A stretch of 64,000 nt of DNA from Streptomyces catenulae (GTDB lineage: Bacteria; Actinomycetota; Actinomycetes; Streptomycetales; Streptomycetaceae), in NCBI RefSeq assembly GCF_000718015.1, contig NZ_JODY01000003.1, positions 1 to 64,000 on the forward strand, in the 5' to 3' direction. The notes under the pieces were generated by a model, which was not told the DNA's origin, did not search any database, and saw only the letters and a program-made list of their open reading frames with translations. Made by a program: the position numbers and the translations under genes. This document shows positions 25,839-34,371 of the stretch, in pieces. Position 1 is the first letter of the stretch; every line of letters starts with the position of its first letter.

Positions 25839-27025
25839 GCGGTGATCTCCCAGCGTCCGTCGGCGAGGAAGGCGTCCGTGGCCCGGACGACGGCGTCCCG
25901 GTCGTCGCCGGTGGCCCGGATCACGCCGAGGTAGTCACGGTTGGTGTGGTGGTGCGGCCGGGTGGTGCCGACGGCGCGCAGCGGGCGGTAGGCGAGGTGG
26001 ACGCCGTCGGCGGTGCGGTCGGTGGCGGCGGGCGCGGCGGTCAGCGTCCCGGCGCGGTCGGCGAGGGCATAGACGACGCGGGCGGCGCGGTCGGTGCGGG
26101 TGCCGAGGTCGGCGGGGAGCGGCTCGCCGAGGTGGGTGCGGAGGATGAGGGCGAAGAGCGGGACGCCCAGGACGTCGGCGAGTACCTGGTCGCACTGGTC
26201 GCCGATGGCACGGTAGTTGACCTCGATGAGCCGGGCCCGGCCCTGGTGCACCACGAACTCGGTGTGACAGGCGCCGAACCCGACGCCCAGCGCGTCGAGT
26301 TGGGCCAGCACCTGCGCGGTGACCGGCTCCGGTTGGGCGGCCACGAAGTCGTGCTGCGCCTCGATGAAGGCGGGTGGGGCGGAGACGGTGGTGCGGAAGC
26401 CGCCCAGGACGTGGCGGCAGTGGCCGTCGCCCAGCGTCTCCAGTGTGTACAACTGCCCGAGCAGGAACTCCTCGGCGAGCAGCGGGGCGTCCGGGCGGCG
26501 GCCGCGGATCGCGGTGGCGTGCGCCACCAGCTCGTCCGCGTCCCGGGCCAGCAGCACGTCCTCGCTGGCCACGCCCTCGCGCGGTTTGACGACGCACGGG
26601 TAGGGGAGCGCGGCACCGGCGAGGGCGGACGGGTCCTGGCCCGCGGGGAGTTCGGTGGCGTGGACGGTGTCGGCGCCGCGGGCGGCGAGGTGGCGGCGGA
26701 GCTCGGCCTTGTTCTTGGCCCGCAGCGTGGCCCGCCAGTCCTTGCCGGGCAGCCCGAAGTAGGCGGCGGCCAGCGCGGTCTGCGTCTGGAGATGGTCGCT
26801 GTTGGTGAAGACGGCGTCGGCCCGGTGGTGGGTGGCGATCCGCCCGATGACGGCGGCGACATCGGTGACCTCGCAGGCCAGGACCTCGACGCCGGGGCAG
26901 GCGGCCCGGTGGTCGTCCGGGTGGTCGGTCAGCACGGTGACGTCGAGGCCGAGCGCGGCGGCGGCGGGGAGGAAGCCGTCGGTGACCGAGTCGGTGGGGT
27001 TGCGGGCGAGCAGGTACATCCGCAT
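25835..27025 (-). CDS. ATP-grasp ligase in the siderophore operon
   Basis: A 396-residue ATP-grasp enzyme: N-terminal Rossmann-like domain (MRMYLLARNPTDSVTDGF), then the grasp fold with YPCVVKPREGVASEDVLL (about residues 140-157), LLAEEFLLGQLYTLETL and the metal site RARLIEVNYRAIGDQ. Such enzymes form an amide by way of an acyl phosphate. Staphyloferrin B operons have no such gene; here it may join an amino acid to the citrate backbone or prepare an amine precursor. The start is the ATG at 27025 with AAGGGG upstream; a second ATG two codons later is possible. The gene appears intact. Confidence 0.87.
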   Translation of the reverse strand: MRMYLLARNPTDSVTDGFLPAAAALGLDVTVLTDHPDDHRAACPGVEVLACEVTDVAAVIGRIATHHRADAVFTNSDHLQTQTALAAAYFGLPGKDWRATLRAKNKAELRRHLAARGADTVHATELPAGQDPSALAGAALPYPCVVKPREGVASEDVLLARDADELVAHATAIRGRRPDAPLLAEEFLLGQLYTLETLGDGHCRHVLGGFRTTVSAPPAFIEAQHDFVAAQPEPVTAQVLAQLDALGVGFGACHTEFVVHQGRARLIEVNYRAIGDQCDQVLADVLGVPLFALILRTHLGEPLPADLGTRTDRAARVVYALADRAGTLTAAPAATDRTADGVHLAYRPLRAVGTTRPHHHTNRDYLGVIRATGDDRDAVVRATDAFLADGRWEITA

Positions 27026-27108
27026 GAGCGGGAACCCCTTCAGGGTCGGGGGCGGTGCGGGGGAGGGGAGCGGGCGTTCCGGAGACGTGAACCGCTCGCC
27101 CCGGTGGA

Positions 27109-27771
27109 TCACTTGGCGGGCAGCGGTACGCCCGCGGCCTTCGCCACGTCGGCGAACATGTGCTCGGCCGCCTGGATACCGATGCCGGACATCCAGGTCT
27201 CGTCCGGCACCTCGAAGACCTTGCCGTGCTTCACGGCGGGCAGGCTCTTCCGGACCGGATTGGAGGTGACGTCCTCGCGCCGGGTCTTCTCCGGCACGTC
27301 CGCGACGGTGACGAGGACCAGGGTGCCGTGGTTCTTCCTGCGGATGGCCTCGCCCAGGTGGTGGGCGCGCTCCCGGTAGCTCGCCATCGCCGCGTCGGCC
27401 TTCTTCTCCAGGCCGGGCTCCGGCAGTGGCCCGGCGTCGGTGACCCCGCCGATCTCCGGCTTCAGGTAGGTGGGGAAGCCGCCCTCGGTCCTCATGTGCG
27501 GCGAGACCGCGCCGACCGGGTCGACGCCGAGCAGCGTGACGTCGTCCAGCTCCCCGGTGTCCGGCACCACGACCCGCTTGGGCTTCGACGGGACCGTCAC
27601 CTCCGCCATCGCGGTCCTGATCGTACGGGGGAAGGCGCCGCCCGCGGTGTCCTTCGCCCCCGCGCCGCCGGAGCCGCCGCCGCACGCGGTGAGCGAGGCG
27701 GCACCCAGGACGGTGGCGAGCAGCGCGGCGGTGAACCGGCGACGGCCGCGCGGTACGGATCTGATGCCCAT
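27109..27771 (-). CDS. Iron-siderophore binding lipoprotein, short form with apparent internal deletions
   Basis: Starts ATG at 27771. It has a lipoprotein signal (RRRFTAALLATVLGAASLTAC, lipid Cys near residue 30) and a FecB/FhuD-like beginning (VPSKPKRVVVPDTGELDDVTLLGVDPVGAVSP), and ends like the family (SLPAVKHGKVFEVPDETWMSGIGIQAAEHM). It has 220 residues, whereas relatives have about 320-340. Two stretches normally present are missing: after PEPGLE (about 45 residues, the LKPDLIL part) and after AIRRKN (about 60 residues of the C-lobe). Both gaps keep the frame. It would deliver ferric siderophore to an ABC importer, but as shortened it is probably unable to fold normally. Confidence 0.75.
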   Translation of the reverse strand: MGIRSVPRGRRRFTAALLATVLGAASLTACGGGSGGAGAKDTAGGAFPRTIRTAMAEVTVPSKPKRVVVPDTGELDDVTLLGVDPVGAVSPHMRTEGGFPTYLKPEIGGVTDAGPLPEPGLEKKADAAMASYRERAHHLGEAIRRKNHGTLVLVTVADVPEKTRREDVTSNPVRKSLPAVKHGKVFEVPDETWMSGIGIQAAEHMFADVAKAAGVPLPAK

Positions 27772-27820
27772 GAGTGGTGTCCTCCTCGGTCGGCGGTGTA
27801 CGGGGTGCGGGGCGGGCGGG

Positions 27821-28138
27821 TCAGGCGGTGCCGGTGCCGCGGCGGGCGGCCCGGCCCGGCGGGACGACCAGCGGGGTGCCGGTCTCCGGGTCGGGCACCA
27901 CCCGGCACTCCATGCCGAACACCGACCGGACCAGCTCCGCGTCGAGCACGTCGGCGGGGGCGCCGGACGAGGCGAGGCGGCCGTCCTTGAGGACCACGAG
28001 ATGGTCGGCGTAGCGGGCCGCCTGACCGAGGTCGTGCAGGACCCTCACCACGGTCCGGCCCGCCTCGGCGTGCGGTTCGGCGACGAGATCGAGGACATCG
28101 AGCTGGTGGCGCAGGTCCAGGAAGGTGGTCGGCTCGCC
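27821..28138 (-). pseudogene. C-terminal fragment of a FecE-type iron-siderophore ABC ATPase
   Basis: About 105 codons beginning EPTTFLDLRHQLDVLDLV (Walker B glutamate and D-loop), followed by RTVVRVLHDLGQAARYADHLVVLKDGR (H-loop) and the usual FecE C-terminus ending at 27821. Walker A, the Q-loop and the signature motif are missing. Upstream of EPTT the reading frame runs into permease-derived DNA in another frame. Without an ATP-binding loop it cannot be an active ATPase. Confidence 0.8.
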
Positions 28139-28710
28139 GGTATCACCGTCGACGTCCAGGAGAGCAGCACCGGTTGGCGCACCGTGCCGCCGAGCGCGAG
28201 CCGGACGGGATCGAGGTCCCCGGCGCGCCGGGCGAGGGCCCGGGCGAAGAGCGCGGCTGCCGCGGCGCCCGCGAAGGCGAACCAGACGTACCGGCCGGGC
28301 CGGGTGAGAGGGGGCGCGTGGACGGCGGTGACGACGGCGGAGCCCGCACCGGCGTTGATGCCGAGAGTGGTGGGGGAGGCCAGGGGGTTGCGGGTGCTGC
28401 CCTGGACGACGGCTCCGGCGACGCCGAGCGCCGCGCCGACCGCGAGCCCCACCAGGGTGCGCGGCAGCCGCAGTCCGGTGATCACCAGGGCGTCGCGGCC
28501 GTGGGCGGTGCCGGTCAGGGCGTCCAGCACGGTGGAGAGCGGCACGGAACGGGTGCCCCGGGCGAGGCCGAGGGCGGCGCAGAGTGCCGGCGCGGCGAGC
28601 CCGGCGGCCGCTAACGGCAGCCGACGCAGCAGCGGCGGCGGCAGGGCCCGCGCGGACCCCGAACGGGTCACCGTCGCAGGGGGTTTGGTCGTCGACACGC
28701 GTCGTGACAT
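28139..28710 (-). pseudogene. N-terminal fragment of a FecCD-type siderophore permease
   Basis: Begins ATG at 28710 (MSRRVSTTK; a GTG at 28698 is also possible). It has the FecCD marks VPLSTVLDAL, RLPRTLVGLAVGAALGVAGAVVQGSTRNPLASPTTLGINAGA and DLDPVRLALGGT. After about 190 of 340 residues the homology stops near 28140-28180 and the frame continues through the ATPase fragment to a stop near 28045. The second half of this permease, any second permease and the first half of the ATPase appear to be lost in one deletion. It is the first gene after the iron box. Confidence 0.8.
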
Positions 28711-28728
28711 TAGGTTAGGCAAACCTAA
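28710..28728 (-). promoter_or_regulatory. Iron box (DmdR1/IdeR operator)
   Basis: TTAGGTTAGGCAAACCTAA, differing at one position from the actinobacterial iron-box consensus TTAGGTTAGGCTAACCTAA. It lies directly in front of the minus-strand siderophore operon, touching the first ATG. By established knowledge DmdR1/IdeR binds here with Fe2+ and represses under iron sufficiency. Confidence 0.92.
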
Positions 28729-28881
28729 AGATGCAAGCGGCGGGCCGGGGATCCGGGGATACGTCCGCTTCTGCGCCACAGTCGCCCCACCAGCACCTCC
28801 GACCCCACCCCCGATTCCCGGCCCGCCGCAACGCGAAGGCGGCCGCCGGTACGGAACCGACGGCCGCCCGAGAAGGGAGGA

Positions 28882-30492
28882 TCAGTGGCCGAACGACCGC
28901 TCGAACCGCTGGAAGGCGCCCTCCTGACGCCACTCCGCGGCCGCCTTCGGGCTGGAGTCGAGCAGTCGGCGGCACGCCGCCCCCGGCGCGGGGCTGCCGG
29001 GCCGCACCCCGCGGCAGGCGTCGACGGTGCGGTAGCCGTCACGGGTGGGGTTGCCCCGCCACAGATCGGCACCTTGCAGGAAGCCGTACTCCAACGACGC
29101 CCGGGCGAGGTCCTTCAGCTCCGGGTACGACAGACCGTAGGTACGGGCGGCGTAGGCGTACTCGTGGCTGATGTCGGTGCGGCTGATGCCCGGGTCGTCG
29201 GTGGACAGCACCACGGGCACACCGAAGGCGCGGTACGTCTGGAAGGGGTGCTCCGCACCGCGGACGCCGAGGATCTGGGAGTTGCTGGTCAGCGGGACCT
29301 CCACGGCGGTCTCCCGGGCGGCCATGGTGCGCGCCGTGCGCTGCCAGTTGTCCTCGTGGACGAGGTCCACGCCGTGGCCGATACGGTCGGCGTGCGCGAC
29401 GTCGACCGCCTCCTGGATGTGGAACTTCAGCGCCTCCGGCTTGACCAGACCGGGCCACAACTCACCGGCGTGCAGCGTGACATGGGCCTTGGGGTAGACC
29501 GTGCGCAGATACTTCAGCATGCGCATCTGCAGACGGTAGTCGCGCACCGCCGTCTCCCCGTCCTCCGGCTGGACGAGGTTGATCGCGACGAACCGCCGGT
29601 CGCGCTCGGCCAGCCGCAGCCCGACGGCCATCTGGGTGAAGACCCGCTCCGGCGCACTGCCCCGGGAGACCTGGGAGATCCAGCGGACGGGCAGTCGGCA
29701 GCCGGGCTCGGCGCGGTCGGTGCCGCAGTGCGCGGTGGTGCGGAACTCCTCGTCCGTGGCGTCCGCCTCCCGCCGCGCCTCCGCGACGACGCGGTCGAGT
29801 CGGCCACCGGCCACCAACTTGTGGTGGAGCGCGGCGAAGTCGTCGTCCCAGCCGACCGCGTCGGCCAGCTTCTTCGCCCCGTCGGACGCGGGCGTGACCA
29901 TCGTCTCCAGGTAGAACTGGTGCTGCGCGGCGGCGGTGTTGGCCACCTGGGCGAGCTGCTTGCCGCGGTGGCGCCAGGTCACCTCGCCGAACTTGCCGAA
30001 GGCGTCGAAGAAGTGGTCGTGGCCGTTGCCGTCGGCGGGGAAGTCCTGCATGGACCAGGCGCGTACGAGGGCGTCGTGGAACGCGCGGTCGTGGCGGGCG
30101 TCGGCGGCGGGGCGGGTGCCCGCCTTGCAGGGTGCGGTGACGGCGGTCATCGTGGCGGTTTCGATGCAGAGCCCGTCCTCGGCCGCCTGCGCGATGAGGT
30201 ACTCGGGCGTGACCGCGCCGGAGAGGTGGTTGTGCAGGTCACCGCCCTTGGGGAGCCGTTTGAAGAAGGACTGCAGGGCACGCGGGTCGTGGCGGATGGA
30301 CGCCAGATAGGCGTTGGTTCCCCACTCCGCCGCGGTCGCCGGGCGGAGGGCGGGGGCCGCGGCGCGGCCGCTGCCCGCGGGGGACGGGTCGGCGTGGGCG
30401 ACGGGACCGGCGGTCACCGTGGCCACCAGGGCGAGGACGCCGAGTCCGGCGACGGCAGGGGTGCGGGGCCGGAACCGGCCCGGAGTATTCAC
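28882..30492 (-). CDS. Secreted adenosine-deaminase-like enzyme
   Basis: About 536 residues with a Sec-type signal peptide (RFRPRTPAVAGLGVLALVATVTAGPVAHA, cleavage near residue 35). The amidohydrolase core has the adenosine deaminase metal site: GDLHNHLSG, HAGELW, DRIGHGVDL and LSTDDPGIS. Insertions and length fit the secreted ADGF-like or extracellular bacterial group rather than the 340-residue cytosolic enzyme; it likely deaminates extracellular adenosine or related purines. Start GTG at 30492 was preferred because GGAG lies eight bases upstream; a GTG at 30501 is an alternative. Same strand as the siderophore operon but before its iron box, so it is an independent unit. Confidence 0.88.
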   Translation of the reverse strand: MNTPGRFRPRTPAVAGLGVLALVATVTAGPVAHADPSPAGSGRAAAPALRPATAAEWGTNAYLASIRHDPRALQSFFKRLPKGGDLHNHLSGAVTPEYLIAQAAEDGLCIETATMTAVTAPCKAGTRPAADARHDRAFHDALVRAWSMQDFPADGNGHDHFFDAFGKFGEVTWRHRGKQLAQVANTAAAQHQFYLETMVTPASDGAKKLADAVGWDDDFAALHHKLVAGGRLDRVVAEARREADATDEEFRTTAHCGTDRAEPGCRLPVRWISQVSRGSAPERVFTQMAVGLRLAERDRRFVAINLVQPEDGETAVRDYRLQMRMLKYLRTVYPKAHVTLHAGELWPGLVKPEALKFHIQEAVDVAHADRIGHGVDLVHEDNWQRTARTMAARETAVEVPLTSNSQILGVRGAEHPFQTYRAFGVPVVLSTDDPGISRTDISHEYAYAARTYGLSYPELKDLARASLEYGFLQGADLWRGNPTRDGYRTVDACRGVRPGSPAPGAACRRLLDSSPKAAAEWRQEGAFQRFERSFGH

Positions 30493-30621
30493 AGGAGTCA
30501 CTCCGGCATGATTGTGGCCCGACGCCCCGTACGTCCCCGAGCTGCCGTTCCATCACTCGTGTGGGTGATAGCGAGCGGCCCCGCCCCCGGAGGGACGGGG
30601 CCGCCGCGGAACGGTCCGGAT

Positions 30622-32580
30622 TCAGCCGCGGGACGCCTTCGCCGCGACATCCTCCCGGTCCGGCTCCGTACGGGCGGCGGGCACCGGCGCGGAGATCCGC
30701 CCGGTCTCGGCGAGCACCACGATCGCGTCGTCCGCCGCCAGCGAGAGCGGCGCGCTCTTGGGCGGGTTGAGGACGACGCCGTACCCGGGCGGGGTGTCGC
30801 TCTCGCTCGCCCGGCGGTAGCCGATGGCGGTCTCCCCGCGCTGCCGGGCCGCCTCGATGACCGTCGCGAAGTTGGCCGGGGTGTCCGGCGCGAGGTAGCT
30901 ACCGGCGGGCTTGAGGTAGATCTCCGAACCCTCGGGGTCGAAGAGGTCGCTGAAGACGGCGTACAGCTTGCGGTCCTCGACGAGTTGGGTCAGCAGCAGG
31001 CTGATGATCTTGGTGCTGACGATGAAGTCGTCCGCCTTGGTGACCTGCGCGATCTCCCGGTTGGCGTCGCTGTTCATCTCCGTGACGATCGAGTACGGGC
31101 TGCCGGTGCGGGTCGCGATGTCCCGCAGGTGCAGCAGCGTCACCAGGGTGCGGTCGTCGGCACGGTCGGAGCCGATGTCGTCGTCGGTCAGCACGATGAT
31201 GTGCCGGTAGCGGTCGAGCCCCAGCGCCTCCAGCGACGGGCGGTGCGTCGGCTCGCAGCGGCGGAAGCCGACGGCGAGGTTCTCCAGCCCCTCCCGGGGC
31301 AGCGCCGCGGGTTCACGGGTCGCCGCGATATCGATCACCGAACCGGGCTCCACCAGCCGGTCGAGCAGCGTGATGATCTTCGCCGCACGGGAGTTCCAGC
31401 CGATGACGAGGGTGTGGTCGGGCCTGGACTCGCCGCCGCTGCCGGTGGTCATCGCCGACTCGACGATCTCCGGCCGGGTCTGCGCCCGCCGGATCAGCAG
31501 ATCGTCCTCCGCGACCACCAGGATCTCGTCCCCGTCCGCGATCACCGCCTCCATCGGCGGGTTGACCTGCACCTCCCCGTTCTCCCGGCGCAGCCCGACG
31601 GGCACGCCCAACTCGAACCCGTTGAGCGCCTCACCGTACGTGCCACCCGCCAGGGGGCCCGCCGCGTACGGGTAGATCTCGTTGCCCTCGAAGCTGAGCA
31701 GCTCGTTGAAGACGGTCGACAGACCGGACTGCCGGTGCGACTGCACGATCAGCCGTACGGCGATGTCGTCGGCGTCGATGACGAGCGCCGCGTCCCCGGC
31801 CGCCAGCCGCGCCGCCGCCAGGTTCGGCGAACTCTGCACCGCCGCCACGATGTTGGGCCGCCGCCGCTTCCAGACCCGGCTGTTGAGCAGCAGCAACACC
31901 TTGATGACCTCGGTGTCGTTGTCGTCCCCGACCGGCGGCAGCACCATGACGGACTTGGCCGCGTCCAGGCTCACCAACTCCAGGTCCTGCCGCTGCAACG
32001 GGCTCCCGGAGCGGCAGATCACCCGGGTGCGGCCGGTCTCCGGGATCCGGCGGCGGATCTCCTCCTCCATCTTGACCTTGTCCCGGTCGGCGAGGATCAC
32101 CACACACGAGCGCCGCTCGCTCTGATTGGCCTCCACCAGCTCCGCGAGCACCGTGAACACCTGCTCCGACCAGCCCAGCACCACGGTGTGCCCACGCTCG
32201 ACCAGCCGCGACTTCCCCCGCCGCAGCTCCTCGATCCGCGCCTCAAGTCCGGTCGTCAGCACACCGATCAGGGCGCTGACGATGAAGATCCCGCCGATCG
32301 TCACGATCAGCATCAGCCCGAGGAAGACCGGCCCGCCGGTGTCCCCGCCCATCGTCCCGGGGTCGAGCGTGCGCAGCACACTCATCCAGACGACACCGGC
32401 CCAACCGCCGTTCTTCTCGGTGTCCTCGTCGGTGAAGAGCACCACCAGCACGGTCACCGCCGCGATCAGCACCACCGAGGCGAGCCCCAGCCAGCCGATC
32501 AGCGCGGGCGTCCCCCGGTCCATCGTCCCGTCGAACCAGTACCGCAACCGGCCCCGCAGGCCCCGTAGTTTTCTGCCCAC
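30622..32580 (-). CDS. CASTOR/POLLUX-type ion-channel protein
   Basis: A 652-residue membrane protein. Two hydrophobic segments near residues 20-50 and 80-110 flank a pore-like region (WAGVVWMSVLRTLDPGT), followed by two RCK/NAD-binding-like domains (RGHTVVLGWSEQVFTVLAEL from about 130; HTLVIGWNSRAAKIITLLDRL from about 390). This matches the CASTOR/POLLUX/SYM8 family known from plant nuclear membranes, with homologues in streptomycetes. It probably conducts K+ or other cations under RCK control. GTG at 32580 was chosen for its GAGGGAG ribosome site; the frame stays open further upstream without support. Ion and ligand are unknown. Confidence 0.85.
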   Translation of the reverse strand: MGRKLRGLRGRLRYWFDGTMDRGTPALIGWLGLASVVLIAAVTVLVVLFTDEDTEKNGGWAGVVWMSVLRTLDPGTMGGDTGGPVFLGLMLIVTIGGIFIVSALIGVLTTGLEARIEELRRGKSRLVERGHTVVLGWSEQVFTVLAELVEANQSERRSCVVILADRDKVKMEEEIRRRIPETGRTRVICRSGSPLQRQDLELVSLDAAKSVMVLPPVGDDNDTEVIKVLLLLNSRVWKRRRPNIVAAVQSSPNLAAARLAAGDAALVIDADDIAVRLIVQSHRQSGLSTVFNELLSFEGNEIYPYAAGPLAGGTYGEALNGFELGVPVGLRRENGEVQVNPPMEAVIADGDEILVVAEDDLLIRRAQTRPEIVESAMTTGSGGESRPDHTLVIGWNSRAAKIITLLDRLVEPGSVIDIAATREPAALPREGLENLAVGFRRCEPTHRPSLEALGLDRYRHIIVLTDDDIGSDRADDRTLVTLLHLRDIATRTGSPYSIVTEMNSDANREIAQVTKADDFIVSTKIISLLLTQLVEDRKLYAVFSDLFDPEGSEIYLKPAGSYLAPDTPANFATVIEAARQRGETAIGYRRASESDTPPGYGVVLNPPKSAPLSLAADDAIVVLAETGRISAPVPAARTEPDREDVAAKASRG

Positions 32581-32751
32581 CTGAAAAACTCCCTCACCGC
32601 GACCGGCTTCCCCCGCGCTCCGGCACGTCGCCATATTTGAAGATCAGTTAACCCTGAACCCTTACGCGATAAGGAACTTGAGCCTCCGATTGACCCGTTC
32701 GGGGACTTTCGACGAGATCAAGCCAGGCACGGACGAACACGCTTCGGGGAA

Positions 32752-32800
32752 CCGCCACGCCCCCGGGTCCGCGGAGCTGCGGTACCCGGGGGCGTGGCGG
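32752..32800. terminator. Strong terminator after the HTH-MurA gene
   Basis: A perfect 17-bp stem: 32752-32768 (CCGCCACGCCCCCGGGT) with 32784-32800. The 15-base loop can itself pair (CCGC/GCGG). It lies 31 bases beyond the minus-strand stop at 32831. Confidence 0.9.
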
Positions 32801-32830
32801 GGGAGCGCCGGGGTGCGGCGCGTCGGCCGA

Positions 32831-34360
32831 TCAAATATCCCGGAACGTCTCGATCTGGGCTCCGACGGAGTTGAGGCGTTCGGCCAGGTCCTCGTAGCCG
32901 CGGTTGATGACGTAGACGTTGCGGAGGACGGAGGTGCCCTCGGCGGCCATCATGGCGAGGAGGACGACGACGGCGGGGCGCAGGGCCGGGGGGCACATCA
33001 TTTCCGCCGAGCGCCAGCGGGTGGAGCCGTCGACCAGGACGCGGTGCGGGTCGAGCAACTTGACCTGGGCGCCGAGGCGGTTGAGGTCGGTGAGGTAGAT
33101 GGCGCGGTTGTCGTAGACCCAGTCGTGGATCAGGGTCTGGCCCTGTGCGGCGGCGGCGATGGCCGCGAAGAACGGGACGTTGTCGATGTTGAGGCCGGGG
33201 AACGGCATCGGGTGGATCTTGTCCAGCGGTGCCTGGAGTTTGGATGGGCGGACCGTCAGGTCGATCAGCCGGGTGCGGCCGTTGTCGGCCGGGTACTCCG
33301 CGCTGCGCTCGTGGTCGAGGCCCATCTCCTCCAGGACCGCCAGCTCGATCTCCAGGAACTCCACCGGGACGCGCCGGATGGTGAGTTCGGACTCGGTGAC
33401 GACCGCGGCGGCCAGCAGGCTCATCGCCTCGACCGGGTCCTCGGAGGGCGCGTAGTCGACGGTGCGGTCGATGTGGGCGACGCCGTGGACGGTGAGGGTG
33501 GTGGTGCCGACGCCCTCGACCCGTACGCCCAACTGCTCCAGGAAGAAGCAGAGGTCTTGGACCATGTAGTTGGAGGAGGCGTTGCGGATGACGGTGGTGC
33601 CGTCGTGGCGGGCGGCGGCCAGCAGCGCGTTCTCGGTGACGGTGTCGCCGCGTTCGGTCAGGACGATGGCGCGGCGCGGGGTGACGGTGCGGTCGACCTC
33701 GGCGAGGTAGACACCGTCGGTCGCGGTGATCTCCAGCCCGAAGTGGCGCAGCGCCGTCATGTGCGGGGTGACCGTACGGGTGCCGAGATCGCAACCGCCC
33801 GCGTACGGCAGCCGGAAGTGGTCCATGCGGTGCAGCAGCGGGCCGAGGAACATGATGACGCTGCGGGTGCGGCGGGCCGCCTCGTTGTCCATCGAGGCGA
33901 GGTCCAGTTCGGCGGGCGGCACGATCTCCAGGTCGTTGCCGTCGTTGATCCAGCGGGTGCGTACGCCGATGCTGCCCAGGACTTCGAGGATGCGGTAGAC
34001 CTCCTCGATCCGGGCCACCCGGCGCAGGGTGGTGCGGCCCGCGTTGAGGAGTGAGGCGCAGAGCAGCGCCACGCAGGCGTTCTTGCTGGTCTTGACGGCG
34101 ATGGAGCCGGAGAGCCGGCGGCCGCCGACCACGCGCAGGTGCATCGGTCCGGGGAAGCCGAGCGACACGATTTCGCTGTCGAGGGCCTCGCCGATGCGGG
34201 CGATCATCTCAAGGCTGATGTTCTGGTTGCCGCGTTCGATGCGGTTGACCGCGCTCTGGCTGGTGCCGAGAGCGTCGGCGAGCTGCGTCTGTGTCCAACC
34301 GCGGTGCTGTCGGGCGTCACGGATCAGCCGGCCGATGCGTTCGAGGTAGTCGTCTGCCAT
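32831..34360 (-). CDS. HTH-MurA fusion: XRE DNA-binding domain plus enolpyruvyl transferase domain
   Basis: A 509-residue protein. Residues about 5-62 are an XRE helix-turn-helix (RLIRDARQHRGWTQTQLADALGTSQSAVNRIERG). Residues 70-509 are a MurA-type UDP-GlcNAc enolpyruvyl transferase: TSKNACVALL (K93/N94 match MurA K22/N23) and AGGCDLGTR, where C190 matches the catalytic Cys of MurA. MurA makes UDP-GlcNAc-enolpyruvate for peptidoglycan. The fused HTH suggests a regulator that senses the same nucleotide sugar, or an enzyme that controls its own gene. A palindrome 12 bases upstream of the ATG supports DNA binding. A streptomycete-type second MurA; probably not the essential copy. Confidence 0.88.
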   Translation of the reverse strand: MADDYLERIGRLIRDARQHRGWTQTQLADALGTSQSAVNRIERGNQNISLEMIARIGEALDSEIVSLGFPGPMHLRVVGGRRLSGSIAVKTSKNACVALLCASLLNAGRTTLRRVARIEEVYRILEVLGSIGVRTRWINDGNDLEIVPPAELDLASMDNEAARRTRSVIMFLGPLLHRMDHFRLPYAGGCDLGTRTVTPHMTALRHFGLEITATDGVYLAEVDRTVTPRRAIVLTERGDTVTENALLAAARHDGTTVIRNASSNYMVQDLCFFLEQLGVRVEGVGTTTLTVHGVAHIDRTVDYAPSEDPVEAMSLLAAAVVTESELTIRRVPVEFLEIELAVLEEMGLDHERSAEYPADNGRTRLIDLTVRPSKLQAPLDKIHPMPFPGLNIDNVPFFAAIAAAAQGQTLIHDWVYDNRAIYLTDLNRLGAQVKLLDPHRVLVDGSTRWRSAEMMCPPALRPAVVVLLAMMAAEGTSVLRNVYVINRGYEDLAERLNSVGAQIETFRDI

Positions 34361-34371
34361 GACATGACCGT

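Noticed and set aside
28885..32568. A 1227-codon plus-strand open frame
   Set aside because: It lies opposite the adenosine deaminase and channel genes and crosses their intergenic region; composition is that of an antisense shadow.
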